A stretch of 64,000 nucleotides of DNA, taken from contig JAFVAO010000025.1 of the NCBI GenBank assembly GCA_017480445.1, forward strand, positions 1 through 64,000. The letters are read 5' to 3'. Positions 54,739 through 62,877 of the stretch are shown here, piece after piece. Position numbers and translations under genes: made by a program. The notes beneath the pieces are model-generated. The model had not been told where the DNA came from, did not search any database, and was given only the letters and a program-made list of their open reading frames with translations. The DNA comes from Lachnospiraceae bacterium (GTDB lineage Bacteria > Bacillota > Clostridia > Lachnospirales > Lachnospiraceae). How positions within the stretch are numbered: position 1 is the first letter of the stretch; each line of letters opens with the position of its first letter.

Positions 54739-55578
54739 TTATGACTCCGATGGCTCTGCAGCCTGTATCCCGGGCTTTTCGACGTATTTCGGGAACAGAA
54801 TCACCGCCTTGAACAGATCGCCGTCTAATTGAATGTCAAAGACACCATTTTGCGCCTCCACCAGGTTCTTGGTGATATACAGGCCCAGACCGCTGCCCTC
54901 GGTCGTGCGGGAGGAATCTCCGCGGATAAAGCGCTCTGTCAGGTCATCCGCCTTGATGTTCATTTGCCGCTCCGATATATTCTTGATCGATAGCTCCACC
55001 ATCTCTCCCGCGGTATCCGTCCGCATTGCCAGATCGATGTAGACCCGCGTTCCTTCCATGGCATATTTGTAGACATTGTTAAACAAATTCTCCATCACAC
55101 GCCACATACGCCGACTGTCTGCATAGATAAACGCCGATGCATTGCCGCTGTCAAAAATGATCTGCAGACCTTTTTCCTCCATGCGCTCGGAGAGCTCGCC
55201 GATCGCCTGATTCACCAGCTCTGTCAGATTCAACTGCTCCATGTGGAACTCGATATTGCCCGAAGAAAGCTTGGAGGCCTCCACCAGATCATCCGTCAGC
55301 TGCTTCAGACGCTGGGACTTGCTGTCCAGCACCGCAATATAGCCCTTCGCCGGCTCCTCCTGGATATCCAGCCGTTTCAACAGATCCACATAGCTGATGA
55401 TCGATGTCAGCGGCGTTTTGATGTCATGCGACACATTGGTGATCAGATCCGTCTTCATCTGCTCATCCTTCATGCTGGTGCTCACCGCTTTGCGGATACC
55501 CTCGCCGATATTGTTCACCGCGTCCGCCATCTCTCTGCTGTTGCCATGCAGCTGCTCCACTTCGAGCTTAAATTCCAC
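54739..55578 (-). CDS. Histidine kinase, C-terminal part after in-frame UAG
   Basis: The catalytic half of a sensor kinase. It contains the phosphoacceptor helix NVSHDIKTPLTSI (His51 of this fragment), an N-box in VMENLFNNVYKYAMEG and the ATP-lid/G2 motif TEGSGLGLYITKNLVEA. Read from the GTG at 55578 it is a 279-residue fragment. The base triplet just before is TAG in the same frame, and the coding sequence on the other side continues the same protein, so the two pieces are one gene cut by a single stop. There is only a weak GGGA before GTG, so it is unclear whether this half is translated. If it were, it would be soluble and lack its sensor. Confidence 0.7.
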   Translation of the reverse strand: MEFKLEVEQLHGNSREMADAVNNIGEGIRKAVSTSMKDEQMKTDLITNVSHDIKTPLTSIISYVDLLKRLDIQEEPAKGYIAVLDSKSQRLKQLTDDLVEASKLSSGNIEFHMEQLNLTELVNQAIGELSERMEEKGLQIIFDSGNASAFIYADSRRMWRVMENLFNNVYKYAMEGTRVYIDLAMRTDTAGEMVELSIKNISERQMNIKADDLTERFIRGDSSRTTEGSGLGLYITKNLVEAQNGVFDIQLDGDLFKAVILFPKYVEKPGIQAAEPSES

Positions 55579-57492
55579 CTAGCCGTCCCGGATTCGCTTG
55601 ATGGCGTTGAAGATATCCATGCGTTCCCCGTTTGCTTTAAACAAAAACACACCGATCACCCCATCCAGAATCACAAGTCCCGCGATGATCGCCGCCGCCC
55701 AGATACGCTGTTCCTTCCACAGCCTCACACAGCCAAGTACACCGGCCAGATTCAGCACCAAAAACACATTGTAGGGAAGCAGCGTGCTCACCGCCACATT
55801 CTGGTGGGAAAGGACAAACTGCAGTCCCCGCTCCAGCATAATCAGAATCCAGTGCAGCATGCTGTCACGCCACAAACTCGCCTGCTTGATCCGCCGCACC
55901 AGACTATACCAAAGTACGCAAAAACAGAAGCTGACCGCTCCGCCGTACAAGGCGAAGGCCGCGTACTCATAGGTCTGCGCACCGGTCACGCCGAGGGTTC
56001 TCAGCGAATGGTGCTCATACACCGTATTCAGAATCGTCTGCAGATAGCCCGCACCATAATTGGCACCCAGCCAGAACCCCACAAACCCCAGTGCCAAAAG
56101 TTCCGTCCAGATCCGGTCAAACGCATTTAAATAATAGGTCTGATTGCCCTCGCTGTCGATTGCCACGCCGTCCGTCACCGTCAGATAGGTCGTGATCAAC
56201 AGCCAGAACGCGATGAGCAGAGCCAGAATCACCACAATGAATTTGATGCGCGGCACAATCTTTTCAAACAACACATGCGCGCTGTAAAACGCGTCTCCCG
56301 TCACCTCATAGGTCGTGTCCACGCCGATCCAGATATGCGTTTTCTCCGGGTAGGCATAGTCGTATTCATTCAGATAACCATGAATATCCGTCTCCGTCAG
56401 ACCGGTATTGCCGCTGAATTCCAGGCTGTCCGGATAATAGATCAGATATCGTCGGTACTCGGCATAATAATCTGTGATCGCCTCATCCGAGAGCGAGCCA
56501 ATCTCCTCCTGATTGGTATAGCTGCGCATCACGCCGTCATCCGTCACAACGCGCACCACATACTTCAGATTGCTGTTGGTCTGATACAGGGTGTTGCAGT
56601 TTTGATACAGGATATAGCTGGCGGACAGTCCGTTCACCGCCTCCGCAATATTGCTCTGCAGCTGCATATATTCAATCCAGTTCCCCGCATACGCCGCCAC
56701 CCGCTTCTCTCTGTCCACGGTCTCATATCTGCCATTGATCATGGAAAAATACACCGTGAGCGTGCCGTCGTCCTCCCGGGATACCTCCACAGAGTTAGCC
56801 GGTATCGCGCCCAAAATGTAGGAGAACGCCATATCCTCAAGCTGTGCCTCTGTATAGCTGCTCATGGCCTGTTTTACCGCCTGCAGCCGTTCCTCCTGCT
56901 CCGCCTGCGATTCCGCCGTCAGGCTTTCGTCCGATATCGCGCCTTTGCTGTAATACCGTTTCACCGCAGGTGCAAATTCCTCGTCATAAAATCCCGCAAA
57001 ATACAATGCGCCGTTTGCATCCAACGCAAAATTATCCGGCGAGGTCGCCGGACCGAAATAATTGACAAAATCAGACATACTCATGGCGCGGCTGGTATAT
57101 TCCACGCCATATTTTCCCCATTTGATCAGATCCTCCAGCTCATAGACGACCGTGACCGGACAATTGTTGCCCGCACCCTTCCGGTTCGCATATTCCGTCA
57201 CATCGATCAGCTTGGAGGGATCAAACTGGCCGCCCGTCTCCAGCTGCTCCTTGATCACGACCAGCCTTGTGATATCCGCTGTGCCGGTCTGAAAAATATC
57301 CCGAAACAGCTTGCTGTCCTCAAACTCCGGTTCCGTCTCCAACGGTGCCAATGCATATGTGGTCGGGCCGTCCATCGTCTGTACCGTCAGATAAGAATGA
57401 AACAAAATCGTCGCGAGACTCACCAAAATGCCCATGGCAATCACGTGCTGCAATGCGCCGAGCCCCAGACGTCTCAAAAGATTTTTTTTCAT
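55579..57492 (-). CDS. Histidine kinase, N-terminal sensor part ending at in-frame UAG
   Basis: A 637-residue sensor half. It has one membrane segment at residues ~15-35, a large extracytoplasmic region (about 40-425), then roughly five more membrane segments (e.g. FIVVILALLIAFWLLITTYL, LALGFVGFWLGANYGAGYL, AAIIAGLVILDGVIGVFLF). It stops with MDIFNAIKRIRDG followed by TAG, exactly where a HAMP-like linker should lead into the kinase (VEFKLEVEQLHGNSREMADA continues in frame after the stop). A full product would be about 917 residues. The gene follows its response regulator by 8 bases. A CAG-to-TAG change would explain it; readthrough is the alternative. Confidence 0.72.
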   Translation of the reverse strand: MKKNLLRRLGLGALQHVIAMGILVSLATILFHSYLTVQTMDGPTTYALAPLETEPEFEDSKLFRDIFQTGTADITRLVVIKEQLETGGQFDPSKLIDVTEYANRKGAGNNCPVTVVYELEDLIKWGKYGVEYTSRAMSMSDFVNYFGPATSPDNFALDANGALYFAGFYDEEFAPAVKRYYSKGAISDESLTAESQAEQEERLQAVKQAMSSYTEAQLEDMAFSYILGAIPANSVEVSREDDGTLTVYFSMINGRYETVDREKRVAAYAGNWIEYMQLQSNIAEAVNGLSASYILYQNCNTLYQTNSNLKYVVRVVTDDGVMRSYTNQEEIGSLSDEAITDYYAEYRRYLIYYPDSLEFSGNTGLTETDIHGYLNEYDYAYPEKTHIWIGVDTTYEVTGDAFYSAHVLFEKIVPRIKFIVVILALLIAFWLLITTYLTVTDGVAIDSEGNQTYYLNAFDRIWTELLALGFVGFWLGANYGAGYLQTILNTVYEHHSLRTLGVTGAQTYEYAAFALYGGAVSFCFCVLWYSLVRRIKQASLWRDSMLHWILIMLERGLQFVLSHQNVAVSTLLPYNVFLVLNLAGVLGCVRLWKEQRIWAAAIIAGLVILDGVIGVFLFKANGERMDIFNAIKRIRDG

Positions 57493-57500
57493 ACACGCTC

Positions 57501-58193
57501 CTATTGCTTGTCTATTTTATACCCAACGCCCCATACCACTTTCAGATAGCGGGGCTCTTTCGGATTGATCTCGATTTTTTCACGGATATGCCGGATGTGT
57601 ACCGCCACGGTATTGTCCGCGCCGATCGCGTTTTCGTTCCAGATGCTTTCGTAAATCTCATTGATGGAAAACACCTTTCCCTGGTTTTTGATCAACAACA
57701 GTAAAATATTGTATTCGATGGGCGTCAGCTTCACCGGCTCGTCATCCACGAACACCTGCTTATTCTCGTCATTGACCACCAGGCCGCCCACCTGATAGAC
57801 CGCCTTGCCACCCCCGTCTATGCTGCCCAGCGAGGTGTACCGGCGCAGATTGGACTTCACTCTGGCCACCAGCTCCAGCGGATTAAAGGGCTTGGTAATA
57901 TAATCGTCAGCGCCGATGTTTAAGCCCAGAATCTTGTCCGTATCCTCTGATTTGGCGGACAACAGGATAATGGGGATACTGCTGTACTCACGGATCTTTA
58001 GCGTCGCCCGTATCCCGTCCAGCTTCGGCATCATGATATCCATGATCAACAGGTGGATCGTCTGCTCCTTGAGCAACTCAATCGCCTGTTCTCCGTCGTA
58101 GGCCTTGAAAATATGATACCCGTCCTGACTTAAATAAATCTCGATCGCATCCACGATCTCTCTGTCATCATCACACACCAAAATATTCGCCAT
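57501..58193 (-). CDS. OmpR-family response regulator
   Basis: A 230-residue two-component regulator. The receiver domain has the acidic pocket CDDD (residues 7-10), the phosphoacceptor Asp52 in LLIMDIMMPKLDG, and LLSAKSEDTDKILGL with the conserved Ser/Lys. The C-terminal winged helix (KQVFVDDEPVKLTPIEYNIL...SINEIYESIWNENAIGADNT then VAVHIRHIREKIEINP) is of the OmpR/PhoB type. Start ATG 58193 follows GGAGAAAAATTGACT; longer reading overlaps pgeF only. Its partner kinase is the gene directly downstream, which is split by a stop codon, so the signalling pair may be inactive. Confidence 0.94.
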   Translation of the reverse strand: MANILVCDDDREIVDAIEIYLSQDGYHIFKAYDGEQAIELLKEQTIHLLIMDIMMPKLDGIRATLKIREYSSIPIILLSAKSEDTDKILGLNIGADDYITKPFNPLELVARVKSNLRRYTSLGSIDGGGKAVYQVGGLVVNDENKQVFVDDEPVKLTPIEYNILLLLIKNQGKVFSINEIYESIWNENAIGADNTVAVHIRHIREKIEINPKEPRYLKVVWGVGYKIDKQ

Positions 58194-58195
58194 AG

Positions 58196-59050
58196 TCAAT
58201 TTTTCTCCTTCTCCAACATCAAAAAAGCCCCCAGATTCCCCCGTTTCCCATTGCTTGCGCGGTGGGAAAACAAATACGCCGGATTGTGACAGGTACAGAT
58301 ATCCGTCACGCTGATCTGTGCCCGCAGGATTCCTGCCTGCTCCAGGATCAGACGGTTCGCCAGCCACAGATCCAGCTGATACTTCCCGGGGATGCGCCCC
58401 TCCGTCACCACATCCGTTCCGTCGAACTGCTCCGCAAATCCCGTGGCCACGTCCTCGCTCACCTCATAGCAGTCGCGGCAGATCGACGGCCCGATCGCCG
58501 CCACCAGATCCGCTGGATCACTGCCAAAGGTATCGCGCATCGCCTGCACCATATGTGCGCCCATGCGATGAAGCGTTCCCTTCCAGCCGGAATGAGCCAG
58601 TCCGATGACCCGTTTCACAGGATCCACAAAATATAACGGCACACAGTCCGCGAACATACACACCAGCACAATCCCGGGCACCTCTGTGATCAGCCCGTCC
58701 ACATCTGTATAATCCTGCGGCTGCAAAAGCCCTTTTCCCCGATCCTGCGCCGTCACATGCCGAATGTTCGTCGTATGCGTCTGCACCGACACCACCACAT
58801 CCGCCGGATCCGCCTCCAGTATCGCGCAGATCCGCCGGTAATTCTCGCTGACTGCCGCCGGATCGTCACCTCTGGTAAAGCTCACATTCATGGCGGCGCA
58901 ATCCCCCGTGCTGACGCCACCGGTACGGGTCGTAAAAAGATGCCTTACCACCCCCGTTTCCTCCAGCGCCGGAAACGTCAAATATTCCATCGTGCCCGCC
59001 TGCTTTTGCACCGGCACCTTCGTCTCATTGCTGCGTACGACTGTCTGCAT
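58196..59050 (-). CDS. pgeF: Peptidoglycan editing factor PgeF (laccase-domain, YfiH/YlmD family)
   Basis: A 284-residue cytosolic enzyme of the multicopper-oxidase-like YfiH family, thought to remove faulty peptidoglycan precursors (L-Ser in place of L-Ala) and to have purine nucleoside activity in vitro. Family landmarks: HLFTTRTGGVSTGDCAAMNV, VQTHTTNIRHV (metal His), MFADCVPLYFVDPVKRVIGL and AHSGWKGTLHRMG (Cys/His site), plus GPSICRDCYEVSEDV. Length is normal. The stop is two bases before the response-regulator start. Confidence 0.93.
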   Translation of the reverse strand: MQTVVRSNETKVPVQKQAGTMEYLTFPALEETGVVRHLFTTRTGGVSTGDCAAMNVSFTRGDDPAAVSENYRRICAILEADPADVVVSVQTHTTNIRHVTAQDRGKGLLQPQDYTDVDGLITEVPGIVLVCMFADCVPLYFVDPVKRVIGLAHSGWKGTLHRMGAHMVQAMRDTFGSDPADLVAAIGPSICRDCYEVSEDVATGFAEQFDGTDVVTEGRIPGKYQLDLWLANRLILEQAGILRAQISVTDICTCHNPAYLFSHRASNGKRGNLGAFLMLEKEKN

Positions 59051-59071
59051 CTGTCTCTCCTGACCTGTCCT

Positions 59072-59446
59072 TTATTTCTGCCGCATTCCCCTTGTGAACC
59101 GATGGGGAAAGGCGTTCTGTATCCACCGGATCTCCTCCCCCTGGATGGCCAGCACATCATAGCGCACCGCCGCCTGGTCTCCGATATGCTGTCTGTATCG
59201 ATAATAGTCCGCCGCTTTGCAGATCCGGCATTGTTTTCGGTAATCCACGGCCTCCGCCGCATCTCCGTGCTGCGCGTCCGCGCGGTATTTTACCTCCACG
59301 AAGACAAGATACGCCCCATGCCGTCCGATGATGTCGATCTCCCCCTGTCTCGTGTAGAAATTCTGTTCCAAAATCTGCATGCCCTGCGCCGCAAGGTACT
59401 GCGCGGCCACTGCCTCCTTGTTCGCTCCGATCTTTCTGGTATTCAA
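59072..59446 (-). CDS. YraN/UPF0102 family putative endonuclease
   Basis: A 124-residue protein of the YraN family, a restriction-endonuclease-like fold of unknown job, possibly in DNA repair or recombination. The conserved pattern is visible: GANKEAVAAQYLAAQGMQIL, then NFYTRQGEIDIIGRHGAYLV (E-D) and FVEVKYR (E-x-K), which form the PD-(D/E)xK-like site. It sits in the conserved rnhB-ylqG-ylqH-yraN arrangement, 10 bases after ylqH. Confidence 0.92.
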   Translation of the reverse strand: MNTRKIGANKEAVAAQYLAAQGMQILEQNFYTRQGEIDIIGRHGAYLVFVEVKYRADAQHGDAAEAVDYRKQCRICKAADYYRYRQHIGDQAAVRYDVLAIQGEEIRWIQNAFPHRFTRGMRQK

Positions 59447-59456
59447 TCCGATCTCC

Positions 59457-59744
59457 TTACTGATTTACCTTATGCTTCAGCTTGTCCATGGAATCCACGA
59501 AGATCAGGATCTCTGCCACCACCTCGTAGAGTTCCGGCGGGATCATATCTCCGATCTCCAATCTTGAGAGCGTGTCCGCCAGCTTGTCATCCCGATGAAT
59601 CGGCACATCGCTTTCCTGCGCCTTCTGGATAATTTTTTCCGCCAGCACGCCCTTGCCGCTGGCGATGACCTTCGGGGCGTCCTCCGCCGGATTGTATTCC
59701 AGCGCGATCGCCTGCTTGACCTTGTTTTTATTTGCTTCCGCCAT
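59457..59744 (-). CDS. FlhB-like protein YlqH (EscU/YscU/HrcU family, C-terminal domain only)
   Basis: A 95-residue protein matching only the cytoplasmic C-terminal domain of the FlhB/YscU export-gate family: ALEYNPAEDAPKVIASGKG then KIIQKAQESDVPIHRDDKLA, and PPELYEVVAEILIFVDSMD. The autocleavage motif NPTH of FlhB is replaced by NPAE, so self-cleavage is not expected. No other flagellar genes are nearby. Such stand-alone copies (YlqH in Bacillus) occur next to ylqG and rnhB in Firmicutes; function unknown. Start ATG 59744 follows GAGGTGACAGG. Confidence 0.9.
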   Translation of the reverse strand: MAEANKNKVKQAIALEYNPAEDAPKVIASGKGVLAEKIIQKAQESDVPIHRDDKLADTLSRLEIGDMIPPELYEVVAEILIFVDSMDKLKHKVNQ

Positions 59745-59799
59745 CCTGTCACCTCACATCTGCAGTGCGGGCGTTGCACCTCCTGCGCATCACCTGTGC

Positions 59800-59928
59800 C
59801 TACGCGCGCACATCAAACGCATACTGGGCAATGACCTTTCCCTGCTCTTCCTGCATCAGACCCTTCATGCCGCTGGCAGGCGGCTCCTTCCCGTCGCGCA
59901 CCTGCATGGCAAAGCTGCAGTCATACCC
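59800..59928 (-). other. In-frame coding continuation of ylqG beyond its UGA
   Basis: After the UGA at 59931-59929 the same frame stays open for 42 codons and ends at TAG 59802-59800. The reading GYDCSFAMQVRDGKEPP, ASGMKGLMQEEQG and KVIAQYAFDVRA continues the protein naturally, and the (Y/A)FDVRA ending is the normal C-terminus of this family in Lachnospiraceae as I recall it. So the UGA removes the last ~42 residues of a 575-residue protein, or is read through. Confidence 0.65.
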
Positions 59929-61527
59929 TCATTTCTCCAGGCGACTCGTCAACAGATCCATATGCGCCTCCAAGAAATCCAGCATCTCGTCATCCTGCAC
60001 ATAAAACCGCGTGCTTACCTTCTCCGCCTGCATGGCAACATAGACATCCACCGGTCCCAGATGCTCCATATCCAGATGCAGCAGCGCGCTGATCTGCCCG
60101 TCCTTTGCCGCCAGATTGCGCTTGTTCGTATAGACATACAGATCCCCGTGGGCGTCCCCCTGCTGCAGGTGCAGCGGCAACTGCACATAGGTGTACGCCT
60201 GGTTGAGCTGGTTCAGAAAATCAATATTCTGGTTCATTTGATGCACCGCCTGGAATGCCTTGGACTGCGTCTGTCCGCTCTCCTCCAGTGTCTTGCTCAG
60301 GTGATTCAACTGCCTGTTCAGACGGGCATAGAGCTCCTCCACCTTCCCCGGATCCGCCACATCCTTCGGCTCGATCGACCACAGCTTCGACATACCGTCT
60401 GCCAGAAACTTCTGCGCGCCTTTATTGTGCAACAACGCCTCCAACAGCGGCTGGTTCTTATCCTGTATGCCCTGTGACAGCACATCCTTCATCGCCTGTG
60501 CCACGTCCTGGGCCGAGCCGTTCTCCACTGCCTGCGAAAATTGCTCCGCAAGCGCCTTGTACGCTGTATCGTCCCCACCCGCATTTTGAAGCAGTTCCAA
60601 CACCGTATCCGCTGTATTGGCATCCATCGTCGGCGGCAGCATACCGTTCTCCGCCTCCTGCAGCGCCTCTGCGATCTGCGTCTGCGGCACCGGCAGCTCA
60701 CCCTCCGTGATGCCGGCCATTTTGGCACCGGCGGCCTCCTGCGCAGCACCGTTCTCTGCGGCAAGCGTCTCGGCGCCTGCTTCCTGCGCCTCGCCGGTCT
60801 GCTCTCCGACAACCGCCGTCTCCTCCGGCAGTTCTCCGAGCATATCCAGCATATCCTGAAACATACGGGCCGCACCCTCCACATTGCCCTCCGAAATCAT
60901 TTGCTCCATGCCTTCCGGCAGCGCCTCCAGCACCGTGTGCATCCCCTCCACCAGCTGGTGGGTCAGATTTTTATAGGAACTGATCTGCGTCAGATTCTCC
61001 TCGTTCACCGCCATACCAAGCTTATGCAGATCCACCACGTCAGAGATATTGGCATTCGGAAATGCATTGATCTCACGAAACATTTGCTGCAGAGAACTCC
61101 GGTCAATGGACAATCCCGCGTTCATCATCAATCCCGTCATCGAAACCGTATTTTGATTGACCGGCAGCGACGCCATATCCAGCGCTTTCAGCGCGTTGGC
61201 CTGCGTCGCTGTGTTGGCAAACAGCGGGCTGAGCGTCAGACTCTGTCCGTTTCCCCGCACCTCGAAGGTCATATTTTTACCCACCTGCAGATTCATGTCC
61301 TGATCCACACGGGCCTCCACGACAAAATCATCCGCCAGCTTGATCTGCACCTGATTTCCATCCTTGGAAACCACCTCGCCCTGCAAGGTCTGCCCCGGCT
61401 TGAGCGCCTGCATCTGTCGGTTCATGGCAGCGGTATCCCCGGATCTGTTGGTCACCGGCTGCGTATCAGTGCGCTGCGTCGCCGTATTTTTCAATTGTCC
61501 GCCGGAGAAAAGATCCGTCAATATCAT
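59929..61527 (-). CDS. FliK-like hook-length-control-related protein YlqG, cut short by UGA
   Basis: A 532-residue cytosolic protein related to the flagellar hook-length control protein FliK. The N-terminal half includes LKPGQTLQGEVVSKDGNQVQ then LADDFVVEARVDQ (an OB-like strand-rich part); a long acidic Ala/Glu/Gln-rich linker spans about 225-310; the C-terminal part (YVQLPLHLQQGDAHGDLYVY then KDGQISALLHLDMEHLGPVD) is the conserved FliK C-terminal domain. It ends LLTSRLEK-UGA, in the last helix of that domain, with 42 more sensible codons after the stop. The ATG overlaps the rnhB stop (ATGA). Function of stand-alone YlqG proteins is unknown. Confidence 0.8.
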   Translation of the reverse strand: MILTDLFSGGQLKNTATQRTDTQPVTNRSGDTAAMNRQMQALKPGQTLQGEVVSKDGNQVQIKLADDFVVEARVDQDMNLQVGKNMTFEVRGNGQSLTLSPLFANTATQANALKALDMASLPVNQNTVSMTGLMMNAGLSIDRSSLQQMFREINAFPNANISDVVDLHKLGMAVNEENLTQISSYKNLTHQLVEGMHTVLEALPEGMEQMISEGNVEGAARMFQDMLDMLGELPEETAVVGEQTGEAQEAGAETLAAENGAAQEAAGAKMAGITEGELPVPQTQIAEALQEAENGMLPPTMDANTADTVLELLQNAGGDDTAYKALAEQFSQAVENGSAQDVAQAMKDVLSQGIQDKNQPLLEALLHNKGAQKFLADGMSKLWSIEPKDVADPGKVEELYARLNRQLNHLSKTLEESGQTQSKAFQAVHQMNQNIDFLNQLNQAYTYVQLPLHLQQGDAHGDLYVYTNKRNLAAKDGQISALLHLDMEHLGPVDVYVAMQAEKVSTRFYVQDDEMLDFLEAHMDLLTSRLEK

Positions 61528-62294
61528 AGCATATCTCCCACAAAATTCTTGATAAAGCTCCTGCGATGAATCGGCGTCGGTCCGTATTTCCGCAAGGCCG
61601 CGATATGCGCCGCGCTGCCATACCCCTTGTTGCCCGCAAAATCATATTCCGGAAATACCTGATCATATTCCACCATCAGGCGATCCCTCGTAACCATGGC
61701 CAGAATACTGGCTCCCCCGATGGAGATACTCTTGGAATCCCCTTTGATGATGGGCACCTGACGAATGGATACATTCGGTATGGTCACCGCGTCATTCAGC
61801 AGCAGATCCGGCACGGGCGATAACTTTGCGATTGCTTCCCGCATCGCCTCATAGGTCGCCTGCAAAATATTGATCTCATCGATCCGCTCCGGGGAAGCAT
61901 AGCCGACCGCATACGCCACCGCCTGCTCCCGGATAATATCGTAGAGCTCCTCTCTCTTTTTTTCGGATACCTGCTTCGAATCGTTTATATATAGAATCGT
62001 ACAATCTTTGGGCAAAATCACCGCGCCGGCGACCACAGGCCCCGCAAGCGGTCCTCTGCCCACCTCATCTATGCCGCAGATCAGGCTGTACGCGTCATAT
62101 TCCCGCTCGTACCGCTTCAGCGCCTCAATCCGCGCGCGCTCCTTCTCGAGCGCCGCCAGACGCTTGCGCGCACTCTCCACCAGCTTCACCACGCCGGCCC
62201 GCTCATCCGCCGCATGGGCCGCTATAAAGGCAGGCAGCTCATCCTCGCAAGCTGCCTGCAATTGTAATTTGATCTCACCGATTCCTGCCGCCAT
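61524..62294 (-). CDS. rnhB: Ribonuclease HII
   Basis: Cuts the RNA strand of RNA/DNA hybrids and removes single ribonucleotides from DNA. The catalytic motif DEVGRGPLAGPVVAGAVILP is at about residues 74-93, followed by YINDSKQVSEKKREEL and ILAMVTRDRLMVEYDQVFPEY with the remaining acidic residues. 256 residues: an extra helical ~70-residue N-terminal segment is normal for Clostridia. It overlaps ylqG by 4 bases. GGAGGATCT precedes ATG 62294. Confidence 0.96.
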   Translation of the reverse strand: MAAGIGEIKLQLQAACEDELPAFIAAHAADERAGVVKLVESARKRLAALEKERARIEALKRYEREYDAYSLICGIDEVGRGPLAGPVVAGAVILPKDCTILYINDSKQVSEKKREELYDIIREQAVAYAVGYASPERIDEINILQATYEAMREAIAKLSPVPDLLLNDAVTIPNVSIRQVPIIKGDSKSISIGGASILAMVTRDRLMVEYDQVFPEYDFAGNKGYGSAAHIAALRKYGPTPIHRRSFIKNFVGDML

Positions 62295-62322
62295 AGATCC
62301 TCCAGTCCGCGGGCTTCCCCGT

Positions 62323-62871
62323 CTATTGATGTTTTAAAACGCCGAACTCCGACAACGGCCAGATGCGCACCCAGGCTCTGCCGATGATGTCTTCCCGCTG
62401 AATATTTCCCACAGCTGTCGTTCTGCTGTCACTGCTGTTGTTGCGGTTATCCCCCATCACAAAATACTCGTTTTCTCCGAGCGTGATCGGCTCAGAAGCC
62501 CTGCCGATATGGTCTTCGCGGATCACTTCCTTGCCGTAGGATTCCTGTAATCTCTCCCCGTCTATATAGATGCTGCCATCGGGCGTGATCTGCACCGTCT
62601 CCCCGGGCATACCGATGATGCGCTTGATATAATACGTGTTTTCCTGATACTGGAACGGGAATACAATAATGTCAAAACGCTCCGGATCATGGAACCGGTA
62701 CGAGATCTTGTCCACAAAGAGATTGTCTCCGCTCGACAGCGTCGGCTCCATGGAAGAACCATCCACCTCCGTCCGCTGAATCACATAAGTGATCAACAGC
62801 CAGGTGAGCACCAATACGCCCAACAGATACAAGCCTGTGCTCAAAAGCTCCTTCAATATCTTTTCTTTCAT
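62323..62871 (-). CDS. lepB: Signal peptidase I (first copy)
   Basis: Membrane-anchored serine protease that removes signal peptides from exported proteins. 182 residues with one N-terminal membrane segment (residues ~12-30), the catalytic Ser40 in VDGSSMEPTL, the general base Lys82 in TYYIKRIIGMPGE, and the box GDNRNNSSDSR. Located between rbgA and rnhB, with a second signal peptidase gene on the other side of rbgA. Confidence 0.95.
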   Translation of the reverse strand: MKEKILKELLSTGLYLLGVLVLTWLLITYVIQRTEVDGSSMEPTLSSGDNLFVDKISYRFHDPERFDIIVFPFQYQENTYYIKRIIGMPGETVQITPDGSIYIDGERLQESYGKEVIREDHIGRASEPITLGENEYFVMGDNRNNSSDSRTTAVGNIQREDIIGRAWVRIWPLSEFGVLKHQ

Positions 62872-62877
62872 CCCCGT

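Noticed and set aside
56275..57549. A 424-codon open frame on the plus strand opposite the kinase gene
   Set aside because: It is antisense to a clear membrane sensor, has no ribosome binding site and its product is His/Arg/Ile-rich without any domain, as expected of a shadow frame in GC-rich DNA.
54739..59931. Reassigned genetic code (UGA or UAG read as an amino acid) as the cause of both internal stops
   Set aside because: Many genes in the window end properly at UGA or UAG with correctly spaced or overlapping neighbours, so a general reassignment does not fit; local readthrough remains open.
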